Notes under the pieces: generated by a model
The model's database searches: none
Seen by the model: only the letters and a program-made list of their open reading frames with translations
Told to the model about the DNA's origin: nothing
Assembly (NCBI GenBank): GCA_948470905.1
Contig: CAOKQK010000004.1
Coordinates: 19,448-83,447, forward strand
Length of the DNA stretch: 64,000 bases
Origin: an uncultured Lachnospiraceae bacterium
Lineage (GTDB): Bacteria > Bacillota > Clostridia > Lachnospirales > Lachnospiraceae
Direction of reading: 5' to 3'
Made by a program: the position numbers and the translations under genes
Part shown: piece after piece, positions 14,934 through 24,092 of the stretch
How the letters are laid out: every line of letters starts with the position of its first letter
Numbering within the stretch: position 1 is the first letter of the stretch

Positions 14934-16385
14934 ATGATGCCAAATGAATTTTACAGCGTTCCTTTTTTATACGATTCTCTCCAGCGCTCTCTGCGCATGT
15001 CCATGGGCAGTTTCCAGGGTGCCCTCCCCCGGGACGCGGCGCAGCAGGAACACAGCCCCGCCCTGCCGCTTACCGTGGACGTCCCCGGCTCCAAAAGCAT
15101 CACCAACCGCGCCCTGCTTCTGGCAACCCTCGCGGACGGTGTCTCCACCCTCCGGGGGGCGCTTTTCTCCGATGACTCCAGGCATTTCCTGAAATGCATC
15201 CAGGACCTGGGCTTCGAGACCACTGTGGATGAACCGGCAAGAGTCATCACCATAAAGGGCCTGGGCGGCAGGATTCCCCTGTCCTCAGCAGACCAGTATG
15301 TGGGCAGCGCCGGCACCGCGGCACGCTTTCTCACCGCTTACCTGGGGCTCTCAAACGGCGTTTACCGCATGGACGCCTCCGAGCAGATGCGCAGACGCCC
15401 CATGGCGCCCCTTTTGGACTCCTTAAAAGAACTGGGCTGCGAGATCCTTTATGACGAAAACGGCGCCGAGGGCCATTTCCCCTTTACCTTAAAGGGGCAT
15501 GGCTTCCAAAAAGACCGCATTGGGGTCAATATCGACAGCAGCAGCCAGTTCTTGAGCGCGCTCATGATCGTATCCTGCCTGTCCAAAGATCCCTTTACCG
15601 TCTACATCGAGGGCAGTCACGGCATGTCCTATATCGGCATCACACAGAAAATGATGGAACAGTTCGGCGTCACCGCCACCCCCCTGTACTACTGCTCAGG
15701 GAACGCCGCAAACCACAGCTGCACCGGCTGTGTCAACAGCACCCGCCCCATAGGCTACCGCACGGAAAGCGGGCAGCACTATACCCCGCTGGATTACCGG
15801 ATCGAGCCGGATGTGTCCGCCGCATGCTATTTCTATGCCATGAGCCCCCTGTTAAACATTCCCGTCCGGGTAAACGGCGTACATTTCGACTCCCTGCAGG
15901 GAGATGTGGCGTTCATAAGGATTCTGGAACAGATGGGCTGCACCGCCGCCGACACCCCCGGAGGGATCGTGGTGGAACCGCCTGCGGAGGGGCATTTCCA
16001 TGGGATCACAGCAGATATGTCCGCCTGCTCGGATCAGGCGATCACCCTGGCGGCGATCGCCCCCTTCGCGGACACACCAACGACCATAAACGGCATTGGC
16101 CACATCCGCTTCCAGGAGAGCGACCGTCTCTTGGCCATCTCCACAGAGCTATCCAAAATGGGCATTGTCTGTGAGACGACAGAGAGCAGCCTGACCATTC
16201 ATCCCGGCTGTCCCAGGCCCTCCACGGTGAAGACCTACGAGGACCACCGCATGGCAATGGGCTTTTCCCTGACGGGACTTCGGGCAGAAGGCATCATCAT
16301 CGCAGATCCGGGCTGCTGCCGCAAAACCTTTGAGAACTATTTTGAAGTACTGGACTGTGTGGCGGATACCCTCAGACAGTCCTGA
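14934..16385 (+). CDS. aroA: 3-phosphoshikimate 1-carboxyvinyltransferase (EPSP synthase)
   Basis: 483 residues, longer than the usual ~430. It catalyses the sixth step of the shikimate pathway, shikimate-3-phosphate plus PEP to EPSP. Substrate-binding 'VPGSKSITNRALLLA' is at 50-64, 'GSAGTAARFLTAY' at 124-136 and 'EDHRMAMGFSLTGL' near the C-terminus, followed by 'DPGCCRKTFENYF'. Residue F132 sits where E. coli has Pro101, and an insertion of roughly 25 residues with Cys pairs lies around 250-280. The 44-residue N-terminal extension may mean a later true start (Met22 or Met24), though GAAAGG lies upstream of this ATG. It stands alone rather than in an aro operon. Confidence 0.9.
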   Translation: MMPNEFYSVPFLYDSLQRSLRMSMGSFQGALPRDAAQQEHSPALPLTVDVPGSKSITNRALLLATLADGVSTLRGALFSDDSRHFLKCIQDLGFETTVDEPARVITIKGLGGRIPLSSADQYVGSAGTAARFLTAYLGLSNGVYRMDASEQMRRRPMAPLLDSLKELGCEILYDENGAEGHFPFTLKGHGFQKDRIGVNIDSSSQFLSALMIVSCLSKDPFTVYIEGSHGMSYIGITQKMMEQFGVTATPLYYCSGNAANHSCTGCVNSTRPIGYRTESGQHYTPLDYRIEPDVSAACYFYAMSPLLNIPVRVNGVHFDSLQGDVAFIRILEQMGCTAADTPGGIVVEPPAEGHFHGITADMSACSDQAITLAAIAPFADTPTTINGIGHIRFQESDRLLAISTELSKMGIVCETTESSLTIHPGCPRPSTVKTYEDHRMAMGFSLTGLRAEGIIIADPGCCRKTFENYFEVLDCVADTLRQS

Positions 16386-16480
16386 TCTCCCCTGCGCTGC
16401 CCCCGTAACTTGCAGCCGCACGGAATCTCAGCCATCGTTCCACGATATAACTACAGTCATGCCATCACAGTTCCTGAACC

Positions 16481-18520
16481 TTACGCCCTGACCACCGCCA
16501 CCCCATAGCCGTCCAGCACAAGACTGCCATTCACAGTATTTCCCGTGACCAGGTCAAGACCTCTCACATCCTCCACGCGGACAGTCTCCCCGGAGCAGTT
16601 CAGGTAAAACTCATATACGCCCTCCTCCCCGGTGCGGACATGATACTCCACACCCTCCGGCATACGTCTCACGGCAATGCCCGCATCGGTGAGCATCTTC
16701 TCAAATAACGGAACCATGGCAGAGCTTTCCGTCCGCGCCGCCATATAGTATGCCGCGCCCCGGGAAGCGCCCTCTCCCAGGCGCCTGCAGGTCAGCGCCG
16801 CGCCTCCCGCATAGAAATCCTCCGTATAAGTCCCCAGGACCTCCGCGTCCACGACTTTGAGGATTTCCGCGTAATCCCGCACCTCCCACCTGCTGCCGTC
16901 CTTTAACACAATTCCGTTCCTGTCTGAAGGATATAAGCTGTCAATCTCCTCGCTGACGACGCCAAACAGACTTTTAAGCCCCTCCCCCGGGAACCCTCCC
17001 AGGAAGCAGAGCTGATCCTCATCCACATATCCCGTAAAATACGTGGCAAGCAGCTGGCCGCCTCTCTCCACAAACGCCTTTAAATTAGCCGCCGCCCGGG
17101 GCGTGACCATATACAGCATGGGCGCCGCCACCACATCATAGCGGCTCAGATCCTCGTCAGATCCCACCACATCCATATCAATGCCCAGCTTCAAAAATTC
17201 CTTCCAGATATCCACGCAGACCTTCTCATAATTTTTGGTCTTCTGTCCAAGAGCCTTCACATCCCAGATTGCCCACCGGTTGTCCCAGTCAAACAGGAGA
17301 GCCGCCCTGCTTTTGACGACAGTGCCCGCCGCGGGCGCGATCTTTTTCAGGATCTCCCCAACCTCTGCCACCTCCCGGAATACCCTGGTGTCTTCCCCAC
17401 CGCTGTGGTCCACCACCGCCCCATGGAACTGCTCATAGGAGCCGCGCCCCTTCCTCCACTGAAAATACTGCACGGAATCCGAGCCTGCCGCCACTGCCTG
17501 CAGGCAGGCAAGCCTGTGTACCCCCGGACGCTTCAGCTTATTGACCCTGTGCCAGTTGACCAGGCCCGGCGCACTCTCCATCATCATAAATGGCACATCC
17601 CTTTTCAGCGAGCGCATCATGGCATGATGGAAAGCTGTCTCCGCAAAAGTCTCCGCCAGGGTTTCCTGATCGTTGTGGAACGTTGGATAATTGTCCCAGG
17701 AAACCACATCCAGGTGCGGCGCCAGCTTCCGGTAGTCCAGCCCCCCGAACATCTGCATGAAATTCGCCGTTACCGGCACATCCGGCGTCACGCTGTGCAG
17801 GGTATTGATCTCAAACTGCATGAAATCGTCCGTGCTCCAGGTGGTAAAACGCTTCCACTCCAGGTTCAGCCCCATGACGCTGGTTTCCCCGTTGGCAAAG
17901 GGCGGCTCTATCTGTTCAAAGCTGTTGTAGTGATGGCTCCAGAAGGATGTCCACCATGCCTTGTTCAGCTTTTCTATGTCATGGTCAAACTTCTCCGCCA
18001 GATACTCCCTGAACTTCTGCGCACAGTGTGGGCAGTAGCATTCTCCCCCGAATTCATTTGAAATATGATACATCACCACCCCCGGATGGGAACCCAGGCG
18101 CTCTGCCAGCTTCCTGTCGATAACCGCCACCTTCGCCCGGTACTCCGGCGAGGTCATGCAGTGATTATGACGCACCCCGTGGTGATTGCGCACACCCCTC
18201 TCATCCACGCGCATGGCTTCCGGATATCTCTCGTCCAGCCAGGCAGGACGGGCGCCGGAGGGCGTAGACAGGATCGTATAAATGCCGTTTTGGTACAGGT
18301 TGTCTATGATCTGCTCCATCCATTCAAAATGGAACTCCCCTTCCACAGGCTCACAGGCCGCCCAGGAAAATACCCCCAGCGTTACACTGTTGACCCCCGC
18401 CTTCTTCATCAGGCACACATCCTCTTCCAGGATATCCGGCCTGTCCAGCCACTGGTCCGGATTATAATCCCCTCCGTGTACAAATCCTCCGATCCTGGGA
18501 AACAAAATCTTTTTTTCCAT
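16481..18520 (-). CDS. GH42 beta-galactosidase
   Basis: 679 residues, typical of GH42. The N-terminal TIM barrel begins 'GGDYNPDQW'. The acid/base Glu is in 'HISNEFGGECYC' and the nucleophile Glu in 'MMMESAPGLVNW'. The Cys residues in 'ECYCPHC' form the structural zinc site seen in many family members. Trimerisation and C-terminal beta domains follow. There is no signal peptide, so it is cytoplasmic and cleaves beta-galactosides such as imported galacto-oligosaccharides from pectic galactan or lactose. The ATG at 18520 is 8 bases after AGGAGG; an in-frame GTG at 18526 is too close to that site. A family B leader (18541-18665) lies directly upstream. Confidence 0.93.
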   Translation of the reverse strand: MEKKILFPRIGGFVHGGDYNPDQWLDRPDILEEDVCLMKKAGVNSVTLGVFSWAACEPVEGEFHFEWMEQIIDNLYQNGIYTILSTPSGARPAWLDERYPEAMRVDERGVRNHHGVRHNHCMTSPEYRAKVAVIDRKLAERLGSHPGVVMYHISNEFGGECYCPHCAQKFREYLAEKFDHDIEKLNKAWWTSFWSHHYNSFEQIEPPFANGETSVMGLNLEWKRFTTWSTDDFMQFEINTLHSVTPDVPVTANFMQMFGGLDYRKLAPHLDVVSWDNYPTFHNDQETLAETFAETAFHHAMMRSLKRDVPFMMMESAPGLVNWHRVNKLKRPGVHRLACLQAVAAGSDSVQYFQWRKGRGSYEQFHGAVVDHSGGEDTRVFREVAEVGEILKKIAPAAGTVVKSRAALLFDWDNRWAIWDVKALGQKTKNYEKVCVDIWKEFLKLGIDMDVVGSDEDLSRYDVVAAPMLYMVTPRAAANLKAFVERGGQLLATYFTGYVDEDQLCFLGGFPGEGLKSLFGVVSEEIDSLYPSDRNGIVLKDGSRWEVRDYAEILKVVDAEVLGTYTEDFYAGGAALTCRRLGEGASRGAAYYMAARTESSAMVPLFEKMLTDAGIAVRRMPEGVEYHVRTGEEGVYEFYLNCSGETVRVEDVRGLDLVTGNTVNGSLVLDGYGVAVVRA

Positions 18521-18540
18521 TTTCACATCCTCCTAATTTA

Positions 18541-18665
18541 GTTCCCGCCTGCGGGAACTTGTTCCGCTCTCTGCACTTCAACGCCCCCTGGTCCGGAAGG
18601 AAATTTCATCTGATAAGGACTCAGCTGGAATTTCCTTCCGGGGCGTTTTAAGCTGCGAGACTGTT
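18541..18665 (-). promoter_or_regulatory. Family B structured leader, GH42 gene
   Basis: Read on the gene strand: GTCTC (P1, partial partner), ACGCCCC (P2), long hairpin GGAAGGAAATTCCAGCTG...CAGATGAAATTTCCTTCC (P3, split here only for description), then GGGCGT, 'GAAGTGCAGAGAGCGGAAC' and a separate GTTCCCGC/GCGGGAAC hairpin immediately before the Shine-Dalgarno. The hairpin spans 18595-18639. Confidence 0.75.
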
Positions 18666-18710
18666 GTGTTTTACTGCGTAACAGTTTTCATAATTGTATC
18701 ACGGAACTAC

Positions 18711-18739
18711 TTGGCTTGTCACCTATAATATGCTATACT
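18711..18739 (+). promoter_or_regulatory. Promoter of the carbamate kinase gene
   Basis: -35 TTGGCT, 17-bp spacer, -10 TATACT, about 130 bp upstream of the start codon. Confidence 0.55.
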
Positions 18740-18877
18740 GAAAACCTATACATCCCGCAAATACAACAATTTAAAACTCGTAGAATTGCTTACAATGCGC
18801 CTTCAAAGTGCATTGTGATTGTATAATTACGGAACATTCAGTATATGCACAAAAAAAAGAAAGGCATGGTTATCAAG

Positions 18878-19813
18878 ATGAGCAAGAAAAAGATAGTTGT
18901 TTCACTGGGGCACAGCGCCCTGGGTTATACCACCGAAGCCCAGCGGGACGCCGTGCGGGTGACTGCAAAGGCGCTTGCCGACCTGGTGGAAGAAGGTTAT
19001 CAGCTGACCATCACCCACAGCAACGGTCCCCAGGTCAGCATGATTCACAAGGCAATGACAGAGCTGCGCCGGGTATACATTGATTACACCCCTGCCCCCA
19101 TGTGCGTCTGTTCCGCCATGAGCCAGGGCTACGTGGGCTATGATATCCAGAATACCCTGCGCTCGGAGCTTCTGGGCAGGGGAATCTCCAAACCGGTCAG
19201 TACAATCCTGACACAGGTGACGGTAGATCCCTATGACGAAGCATTCTATGAACCCACCAAGGTCATCGGCCGCTACATGTCCAAAGAGGATGCGGAGATC
19301 GAAATCAAAAAAGGCAACTATGTCCGGGAGGACCAGGGCAAGGGCTTCCGCCGCGTGGTCGCCGCTCCCAGGCCCATCGACATCGTGGAGATCGAGGCAA
19401 TCCGCGCCCTTGTGAACGCGGATCAGGTCGTTATAGCCTGCGGCGGCGGCGGGATCCCCGTCATAGAACAACAGCATATTTTAAAGGGCGCTTCCGCCGT
19501 TATTGAAAAGGACGCGGTTGCGGCAAAGCTTGCCGCCGACTTAAACTGCGACGAGCTGATCATCCTCACCGACGTGGAATACGTCTACAGAGACTTCGGC
19601 ACGGAGCATCAGGCTCCCATCACTTCCATGACCATTGCGGAAGCAAAAGCCTCAATCGCTCAGGAGCAGTTCTCAGAAGGCACCATGCTGCCCAAGATTG
19701 AAGCCGCCATAGCTTACCTGGAAAAGGTTCCTTCCGGCAGAGCCCTGATCACCTGCCAGAGCAGGGTAAAGGAAGCCGTAAAAGGCAGGACCGGCACCGC
19801 CATCACTGCCTAA
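18878..19813 (+). CDS. arcC: Carbamate kinase family protein
   Basis: 311 residues, amino-acid-kinase fold. It transfers phosphate between carbamoyl phosphate and ADP, normally giving ATP in arginine, agmatine or purine/ureide catabolism. Seen: 'VVSLGHSALG' (family VVALGGNAL), 'ITHSNGPQV' (family HGNGPQV), 'MSQGYVGYDIQ', 'ACGGGGIPV', 'VIEKDAVAAKLA' and 'LILTDVEYVY'. Asn is replaced by Ser in the first glycine loop. No arcA/arcB, allantoin or xanthine gene is adjacent; it is monocistronic with its own promoter and terminator. Two further in-frame ATGs lie 12 and 33 bp upstream; the start at 18878 gives the family N-terminus. Confidence 0.88.
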   Translation: MSKKKIVVSLGHSALGYTTEAQRDAVRVTAKALADLVEEGYQLTITHSNGPQVSMIHKAMTELRRVYIDYTPAPMCVCSAMSQGYVGYDIQNTLRSELLGRGISKPVSTILTQVTVDPYDEAFYEPTKVIGRYMSKEDAEIEIKKGNYVREDQGKGFRRVVAAPRPIDIVEIEAIRALVNADQVVIACGGGGIPVIEQQHILKGASAVIEKDAVAAKLAADLNCDELIILTDVEYVYRDFGTEHQAPITSMTIAEAKASIAQEQFSEGTMLPKIEAAIAYLEKVPSGRALITCQSRVKEAVKGRTGTAITA

Positions 19814-19823
19814 CCCGCTTAAG

Positions 19824-19852
19824 AAGATCCCGGCCGTCGGGATCTTTTATAT
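19824..19852 (+). terminator. Terminator of the carbamate kinase gene
   Basis: AAGATCCCG-GCCGT-CGGGATCTT stem followed by TTATATT, 10 bp after the stop codon. Confidence 0.85.
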
Positions 19853-19959
19853 TATTTCAGAAAAGCTTTTTTAGGAAAACAACCGCCTGACAACCTGAAT
19901 TATGTTAAAATTGATGCAAAAGTGATGCAATATTGATGCAATATTCCCTTAAAGTACTA

Positions 19960-19988
19960 TTGTCTATTTATGGTGATAGATGTATATT
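19960..19988 (+). promoter_or_regulatory. Promoter of the LtaS-like gene
   Basis: -35 TTGTCT, 17-bp spacer, -10 TATATT, in an A/T-rich stretch. Short direct repeats of 'GATGCAA' (19913-19943) lie just upstream. Confidence 0.55.
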
Positions 19989-20066
19989 AATATCAAATCA
20001 ACAAATTGGCACATACTATGAATACCGTATGTTAAAAACATAAAAACACAAAGGATGATAAGGACT

Positions 20067-22232
20067 ATGTTTTATTGGATAATTTACGCTGGAATTTTAC
20101 TTTATATGGAGCTGGTCTTTCATTTTGGATGCTTTGGGCTGCGAGGCGGCAATCCCCTGTTTGCACTGGGGCTGATCTCACTGATTGCCTGCATTCAGGC
20201 GCTGATAAGCGGCATCCAGCAAAAGAAATGGCGCAGACGGATATTTTGGATCCTGACAGTGCCGGAATATCTGATATTTGCAGTACAGGCTGTGTACTTT
20301 CAAATATTTAAGCAGCCCCTGCAGATCGGCATGGCGATTGCCGGAGGACAGGCTGCACTGAGCAACTACTGGCGGGAGACTCTTGTAGGCATCCTCCACA
20401 CCCTTCCTCTGCTCATAGTGCTCGCGCTCCCTCTGATTGCCGTGAGGATATTAATGTTCAGACACAAAACCTGGCATCCCTTCCCACTGCAGGGGATCCA
20501 GAAACTGCGCATTGGGCTGGGAGCATGGGCGGCACTGCTTTACTGTGTGTGCTGCATGGCGGTAGGCAGCATGCTGAAGACCAGTTATTCCGAGGATTAT
20601 CTTGAGTTTTATGACCCCAACACGGTCATCCAGAATATGGGCGTCCTCACCATGGTCCAGAGAGACGGATGGTATGAGCTGCAAAGCCAGTTCAACGAGA
20701 TTGCCAGACGGAACCAGCCGCCCTCTGTACCCGACTCCGTACAGCCGTCAGTAAGTTTTCTGGAGCAGCTCGCCCAATCAGCACTGGGTGATGTACACTT
20801 TGCCAAAAATACCCTGACTCCAGGGGATGAAAATCCTGACCAGGGGCAGGCAGCTGCCGACCCTGACCCCAACGAAACCAACCCCTCCGAGGTACATGAG
20901 CAGGAGCCTGACACCTCCCCCAACGCCTGGGCGATCAACTATGAGAAGCTGTCTGAGCTGTCCCAGGCTAACAAGGAGACAAAATGGCTTGCGGACTATA
21001 TCACAGGGCTCACACCCACCAACCGCAACATTTATACCGGATTTTTTGAGGGATACAACCTGATCTACCTGACGGCAGAGGGCTTTTCCACCTATGCGGT
21101 CAGGGAAGACCTGACTCCCACCCTTTACAAAATGCTGCACTCGTCCTTTGTGTTCAACAATTATTATGTGCCACTCTGGCAGACAAGCACCAGCGACGGG
21201 GAATATGTGAACTGTACCGGCCTGATCCCTGACGGACAGCGCAGCATGAAGAAAAGCGCCGCCAATAACATGGCGTACACCCTTCCCCGCTTCTTTGCCA
21301 CCGAGAACGTGTACAGCTGGGGATATCATGACCACAACCTGTCCTACTACGACCGGCACCTGACCCATCCGAATCTGGGATACGATTTCAAGGCGTCAAA
21401 GCTGGGCGATACCGCAGTGCTGAAAAGGGACGGCCTGCCGGAGGAATCATGGAACAACTACCTTTTCCCTATGGAGAACCCGGAATCCTGGCCGGCGTCA
21501 GACTATGACATGATGGTGGGGACCATCCCCGAATACGTGAACCAGGACAGATTCCATGTATACTATATGACTGTATCAGGCCATATGAACTATTCCTTCT
21601 CCGGGAACCGGATGGCGAGGAAAAACAAGGATGCCGTAACAGGGCTGGATATGTCCGAAAACGCCCAGGCATATATCGCCTGCCATATTGAGTTGGATAA
21701 GGCTCTGCAATACCTGCTGGAACAGCTGGAGCTTGCGGGCAAGCTGGAAAACACCGTGATCTGCCTCAGCGCAGACCACTATCCCTACGGGATGAGCGAA
21801 GACCAGTACGAGGAGCTTGCCGGGAAGGATCTCTCCGGCGCCATGGATATGTACCGCAACAGCCTGATCCTCTGGAATGCAGGCATGCAGGAACCTGTCA
21901 TCGTGGACAAGGCATGCTGCTCCGTGGACGTCCTGCCCACCCTGCTGAACCTGTTTGGATTTGACTACGATTCCAGGATGTATGCCGGGAGGGATATCTT
22001 CTCCGACGAGGAAGGGCTTGTAATCTTCAACGACAAGAGCTTTGTATCCGACACCGTGGCTTATAACAAAAAGCAGAAGACCACCACCTGGCTAACAGAT
22101 CTGTCGCCGGAAGAACAGGACGCCTACTTCAAGGCGAAGCAACAGGATGTGACCGCAAGATACCTGTTCAGCGCCTACATCCTGCGCAACAACTATTATG
22201 ACATTGTCCAGCAGTGCGTGAATGCAGATTAA
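20067..22232 (+). CDS. LtaS-like phosphoglycerol transferase / sulfatase-fold membrane enzyme
   Basis: 721 residues. Four to five hydrophobic helices fill about the first 200 residues, then a Pro/Asp/Glu-rich linker, then a sulfatase-fold domain outside the membrane. The nucleophile Thr is in 'WQTSTSDGEY' (near 373), with metal-binding 'LTAEGFS', 'YMTVSGHMNYSF' and 'CLSADHYPYG'. LtaS-family enzymes move glycerol-phosphate from phosphatidylglycerol onto teichoic acid or membrane glycolipids. No other cell-wall gene is adjacent. Two in-frame ATGs lie 12 bp apart; the second is preferred because the first overlaps the ribosome site. Confidence 0.88.
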   Translation: MFYWIIYAGILLYMELVFHFGCFGLRGGNPLFALGLISLIACIQALISGIQQKKWRRRIFWILTVPEYLIFAVQAVYFQIFKQPLQIGMAIAGGQAALSNYWRETLVGILHTLPLLIVLALPLIAVRILMFRHKTWHPFPLQGIQKLRIGLGAWAALLYCVCCMAVGSMLKTSYSEDYLEFYDPNTVIQNMGVLTMVQRDGWYELQSQFNEIARRNQPPSVPDSVQPSVSFLEQLAQSALGDVHFAKNTLTPGDENPDQGQAAADPDPNETNPSEVHEQEPDTSPNAWAINYEKLSELSQANKETKWLADYITGLTPTNRNIYTGFFEGYNLIYLTAEGFSTYAVREDLTPTLYKMLHSSFVFNNYYVPLWQTSTSDGEYVNCTGLIPDGQRSMKKSAANNMAYTLPRFFATENVYSWGYHDHNLSYYDRHLTHPNLGYDFKASKLGDTAVLKRDGLPEESWNNYLFPMENPESWPASDYDMMVGTIPEYVNQDRFHVYYMTVSGHMNYSFSGNRMARKNKDAVTGLDMSENAQAYIACHIELDKALQYLLEQLELAGKLENTVICLSADHYPYGMSEDQYEELAGKDLSGAMDMYRNSLILWNAGMQEPVIVDKACCSVDVLPTLLNLFGFDYDSRMYAGRDIFSDEEGLVIFNDKSFVSDTVAYNKKQKTTTWLTDLSPEEQDAYFKAKQQDVTARYLFSAYILRNNYYDIVQQCVNAD

Positions 22233-22293
22233 AGGCTCGCCACAGCTGCACAAGCTGCATTACAGATGTACACTGCCAGGCGCACCTACACAC

Positions 22294-22336
22294 AAGGGCA
22301 CATGCCGCATTACAGCATGTGCCCTTTGTCTTTTTT
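22294..22336 (+). terminator. Terminator between the LtaS-like gene and the ECF sigma gene
   Basis: AAGGGCACATGC/GCATGTGCCCTT, a perfect 12-bp stem with a 9-nt loop followed by TTGTCTTTTTT. It ends the plus-strand message. Confidence 0.9.
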
Positions 22337-22340
22337 GCCT

Positions 22341-24005
22341 CTATAATTTCTTTACTTCTTTCAATACGCTCATCCAGCATCCCTCGGCCCCGATACCGTC
22401 CCTGGGCGGAATGAGAATCCCCCTTTCGATAAGCGCCTCTATAACGGAATCCAGCACAGGCATACCTGCAATTTCGTCGAAAAATTCCCATTCCTTCAGC
22501 AGATAATCCGGCACAGCCCTGCGGATCAATGCCGCAATTTTTTCCGCCACAACCTCCACGTCCTTTTCAAGGCTGCTCTCTTTCCTCAAACCACGGCTGA
22601 TATCAAACACCCTTTGCCGGTCCTGCCAGGCCGTTACAAGAATCTTTGTATAGAGTACATCGCCCTCGCGGTACAGATAACCGCTCTCCATAGCCTTTGC
22701 GGCATGTTCCTGTTCATCCTCTGTCAGGGAGGATACCTCCAGACCGCCGATGGCACGGATGGCAAGCTGGATCTGAGGATCCATGGATATATTATGTTCA
22801 CAGTGAAAATGTGCCCTGATCCGCGTGACATATAGGTTTCTCAGCTCTACCCAGGCATACCCGCATACATTTCCCGCCGCGATACTGTCATTCCCGCCGC
22901 CGTAATGCTTTCCGTTATCCACAAATCCATACACCGTGAAAGGACGACCTTCTTCCGGGGTCTGAGGGAAGTATTTCGCATTCAGGACACGCTTCACCCG
23001 CTCCGAAAAGATACCCGACAGCAGCTGGACCTGCTGCCACAGGATCAGATTTAAATCAACCTTCTTGTTGAGATACGGAAAGGCAAGATATTCTTCCTTA
23101 TGCTTTTCAATGTACTGGCAGATACTGTCACAGACCTTCGGAATCTGCTCTGCATAGATACCATGGGCCTGCTCTGCCACATCCCTGTCAAGCAGGATGA
23201 AATTTATCCCGTATCTGCCGTTCTCCATCCGGCGCAACAGCCCATACTTGCCGTTTGCGCCTTCTGTAAGGATTTTCAGTTCTTCCTCCACATAGACGGT
23301 GGGCACATTCAGCTCCTCCGCAATCTCCGATGCACTCCTGGGCTTTCCATGGCAGAGCCAGACCACATGCTTTGAAAACATTCTATGACAGACATCGCGT
23401 GGGTCTCCCCAACCGGGGCTGCCTGATCCCCATATATTGTAATCAATCTCATCAAGAGCCACAGGTTTGTTACAGGTTTTTTCCATCTTATCCATCTTGT
23501 CAATCTCCTTTTCCATCTCGCATTTCAGCTTCTGCCTTGCTGAAAACAGCCTCTGACGAACGGCTCCCTCGCTGGTTTTCTGGCGCCTTGCAATCTCTGC
23601 GGTAGAAAGTCCGTCCAGGTAATACAGAATCATCACTTCCCGGTATGCCCTGGTCAGAAAAGCGATCCGGCGGTAAACTGCCCCAAGCAGCTCCTCACTG
23701 TCATCTTCGTCTTCCCGGTCAGGGACCAGCGCCAGAACTTCCTCCGCATCTCCGCCATAGGAGTTATCTAAGCGGCGCTTTCTGGTCTCTGAAAAATCCG
23801 CATAAACATTCCTGGCAACCCTCCACACATACGGATACAGATTTGCAATCTCCCCGTCCGTATGCGCGGCTCTTACCAATGCAAAGATAATATCCGAACA
23901 CAGCTCCTGGGCTTCATAGCTGTCGTCAGTACGCGCATAACAAAACCCATACAGCCGGTCCAGCAGTTCGTCATCAAGGCAATTCAGCAATTCTTTCTTT
24001 TGCAT
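22341..24005 (-). CDS. ECF sigma factor with ~380-residue C-terminal extension (1)
   Basis: 554 residues, against about 180 for a standard ECF sigma factor. The N-terminus has region 2 ('ELCSDIIFALVRAA', 'YPYVWRVARNVYADF') and region 4 ('YREVMILYYLDGLSTAEIARRQKTSEGAVRQRLF'-type helix-turn-helix, core 'LSTAEIARR'). After a short Lys/Met-rich linker comes a winged-helix-like segment ('ASEIAEELNVPTVYVEEEL', ~225-250) and a long helical domain ending near 'GCWMSVLKEVKKL'. No transmembrane helix or separate anti-sigma gene is visible, so the extension may sense or self-regulate. A second protein of the same architecture is at 48006-49769. The start has GGAG upstream. Confidence 0.85.
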   Translation of the reverse strand: MQKKELLNCLDDELLDRLYGFCYARTDDSYEAQELCSDIIFALVRAAHTDGEIANLYPYVWRVARNVYADFSETRKRRLDNSYGGDAEEVLALVPDREDEDDSEELLGAVYRRIAFLTRAYREVMILYYLDGLSTAEIARRQKTSEGAVRQRLFSARQKLKCEMEKEIDKMDKMEKTCNKPVALDEIDYNIWGSGSPGWGDPRDVCHRMFSKHVVWLCHGKPRSASEIAEELNVPTVYVEEELKILTEGANGKYGLLRRMENGRYGINFILLDRDVAEQAHGIYAEQIPKVCDSICQYIEKHKEEYLAFPYLNKKVDLNLILWQQVQLLSGIFSERVKRVLNAKYFPQTPEEGRPFTVYGFVDNGKHYGGGNDSIAAGNVCGYAWVELRNLYVTRIRAHFHCEHNISMDPQIQLAIRAIGGLEVSSLTEDEQEHAAKAMESGYLYREGDVLYTKILVTAWQDRQRVFDISRGLRKESSLEKDVEVVAEKIAALIRRAVPDYLLKEWEFFDEIAGMPVLDSVIEALIERGILIPPRDGIGAEGCWMSVLKEVKKL

Positions 24006-24092
24006 GTTGATTACTCCAAATTTGCTCCAAGCGATTGATCAATGCTTTCACCTGTATAGTCTGTGAAACTCCTGAATTGTTAGGCGGAAATT

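Noticed and set aside
18878-19813. Carbamate kinase with altered glycine loops as a new enzyme
   Set aside because: The HSNGPQV and GHxAL variants occur in other Firmicute carbamate kinases as I remember them, so the change alone does not indicate a new function.
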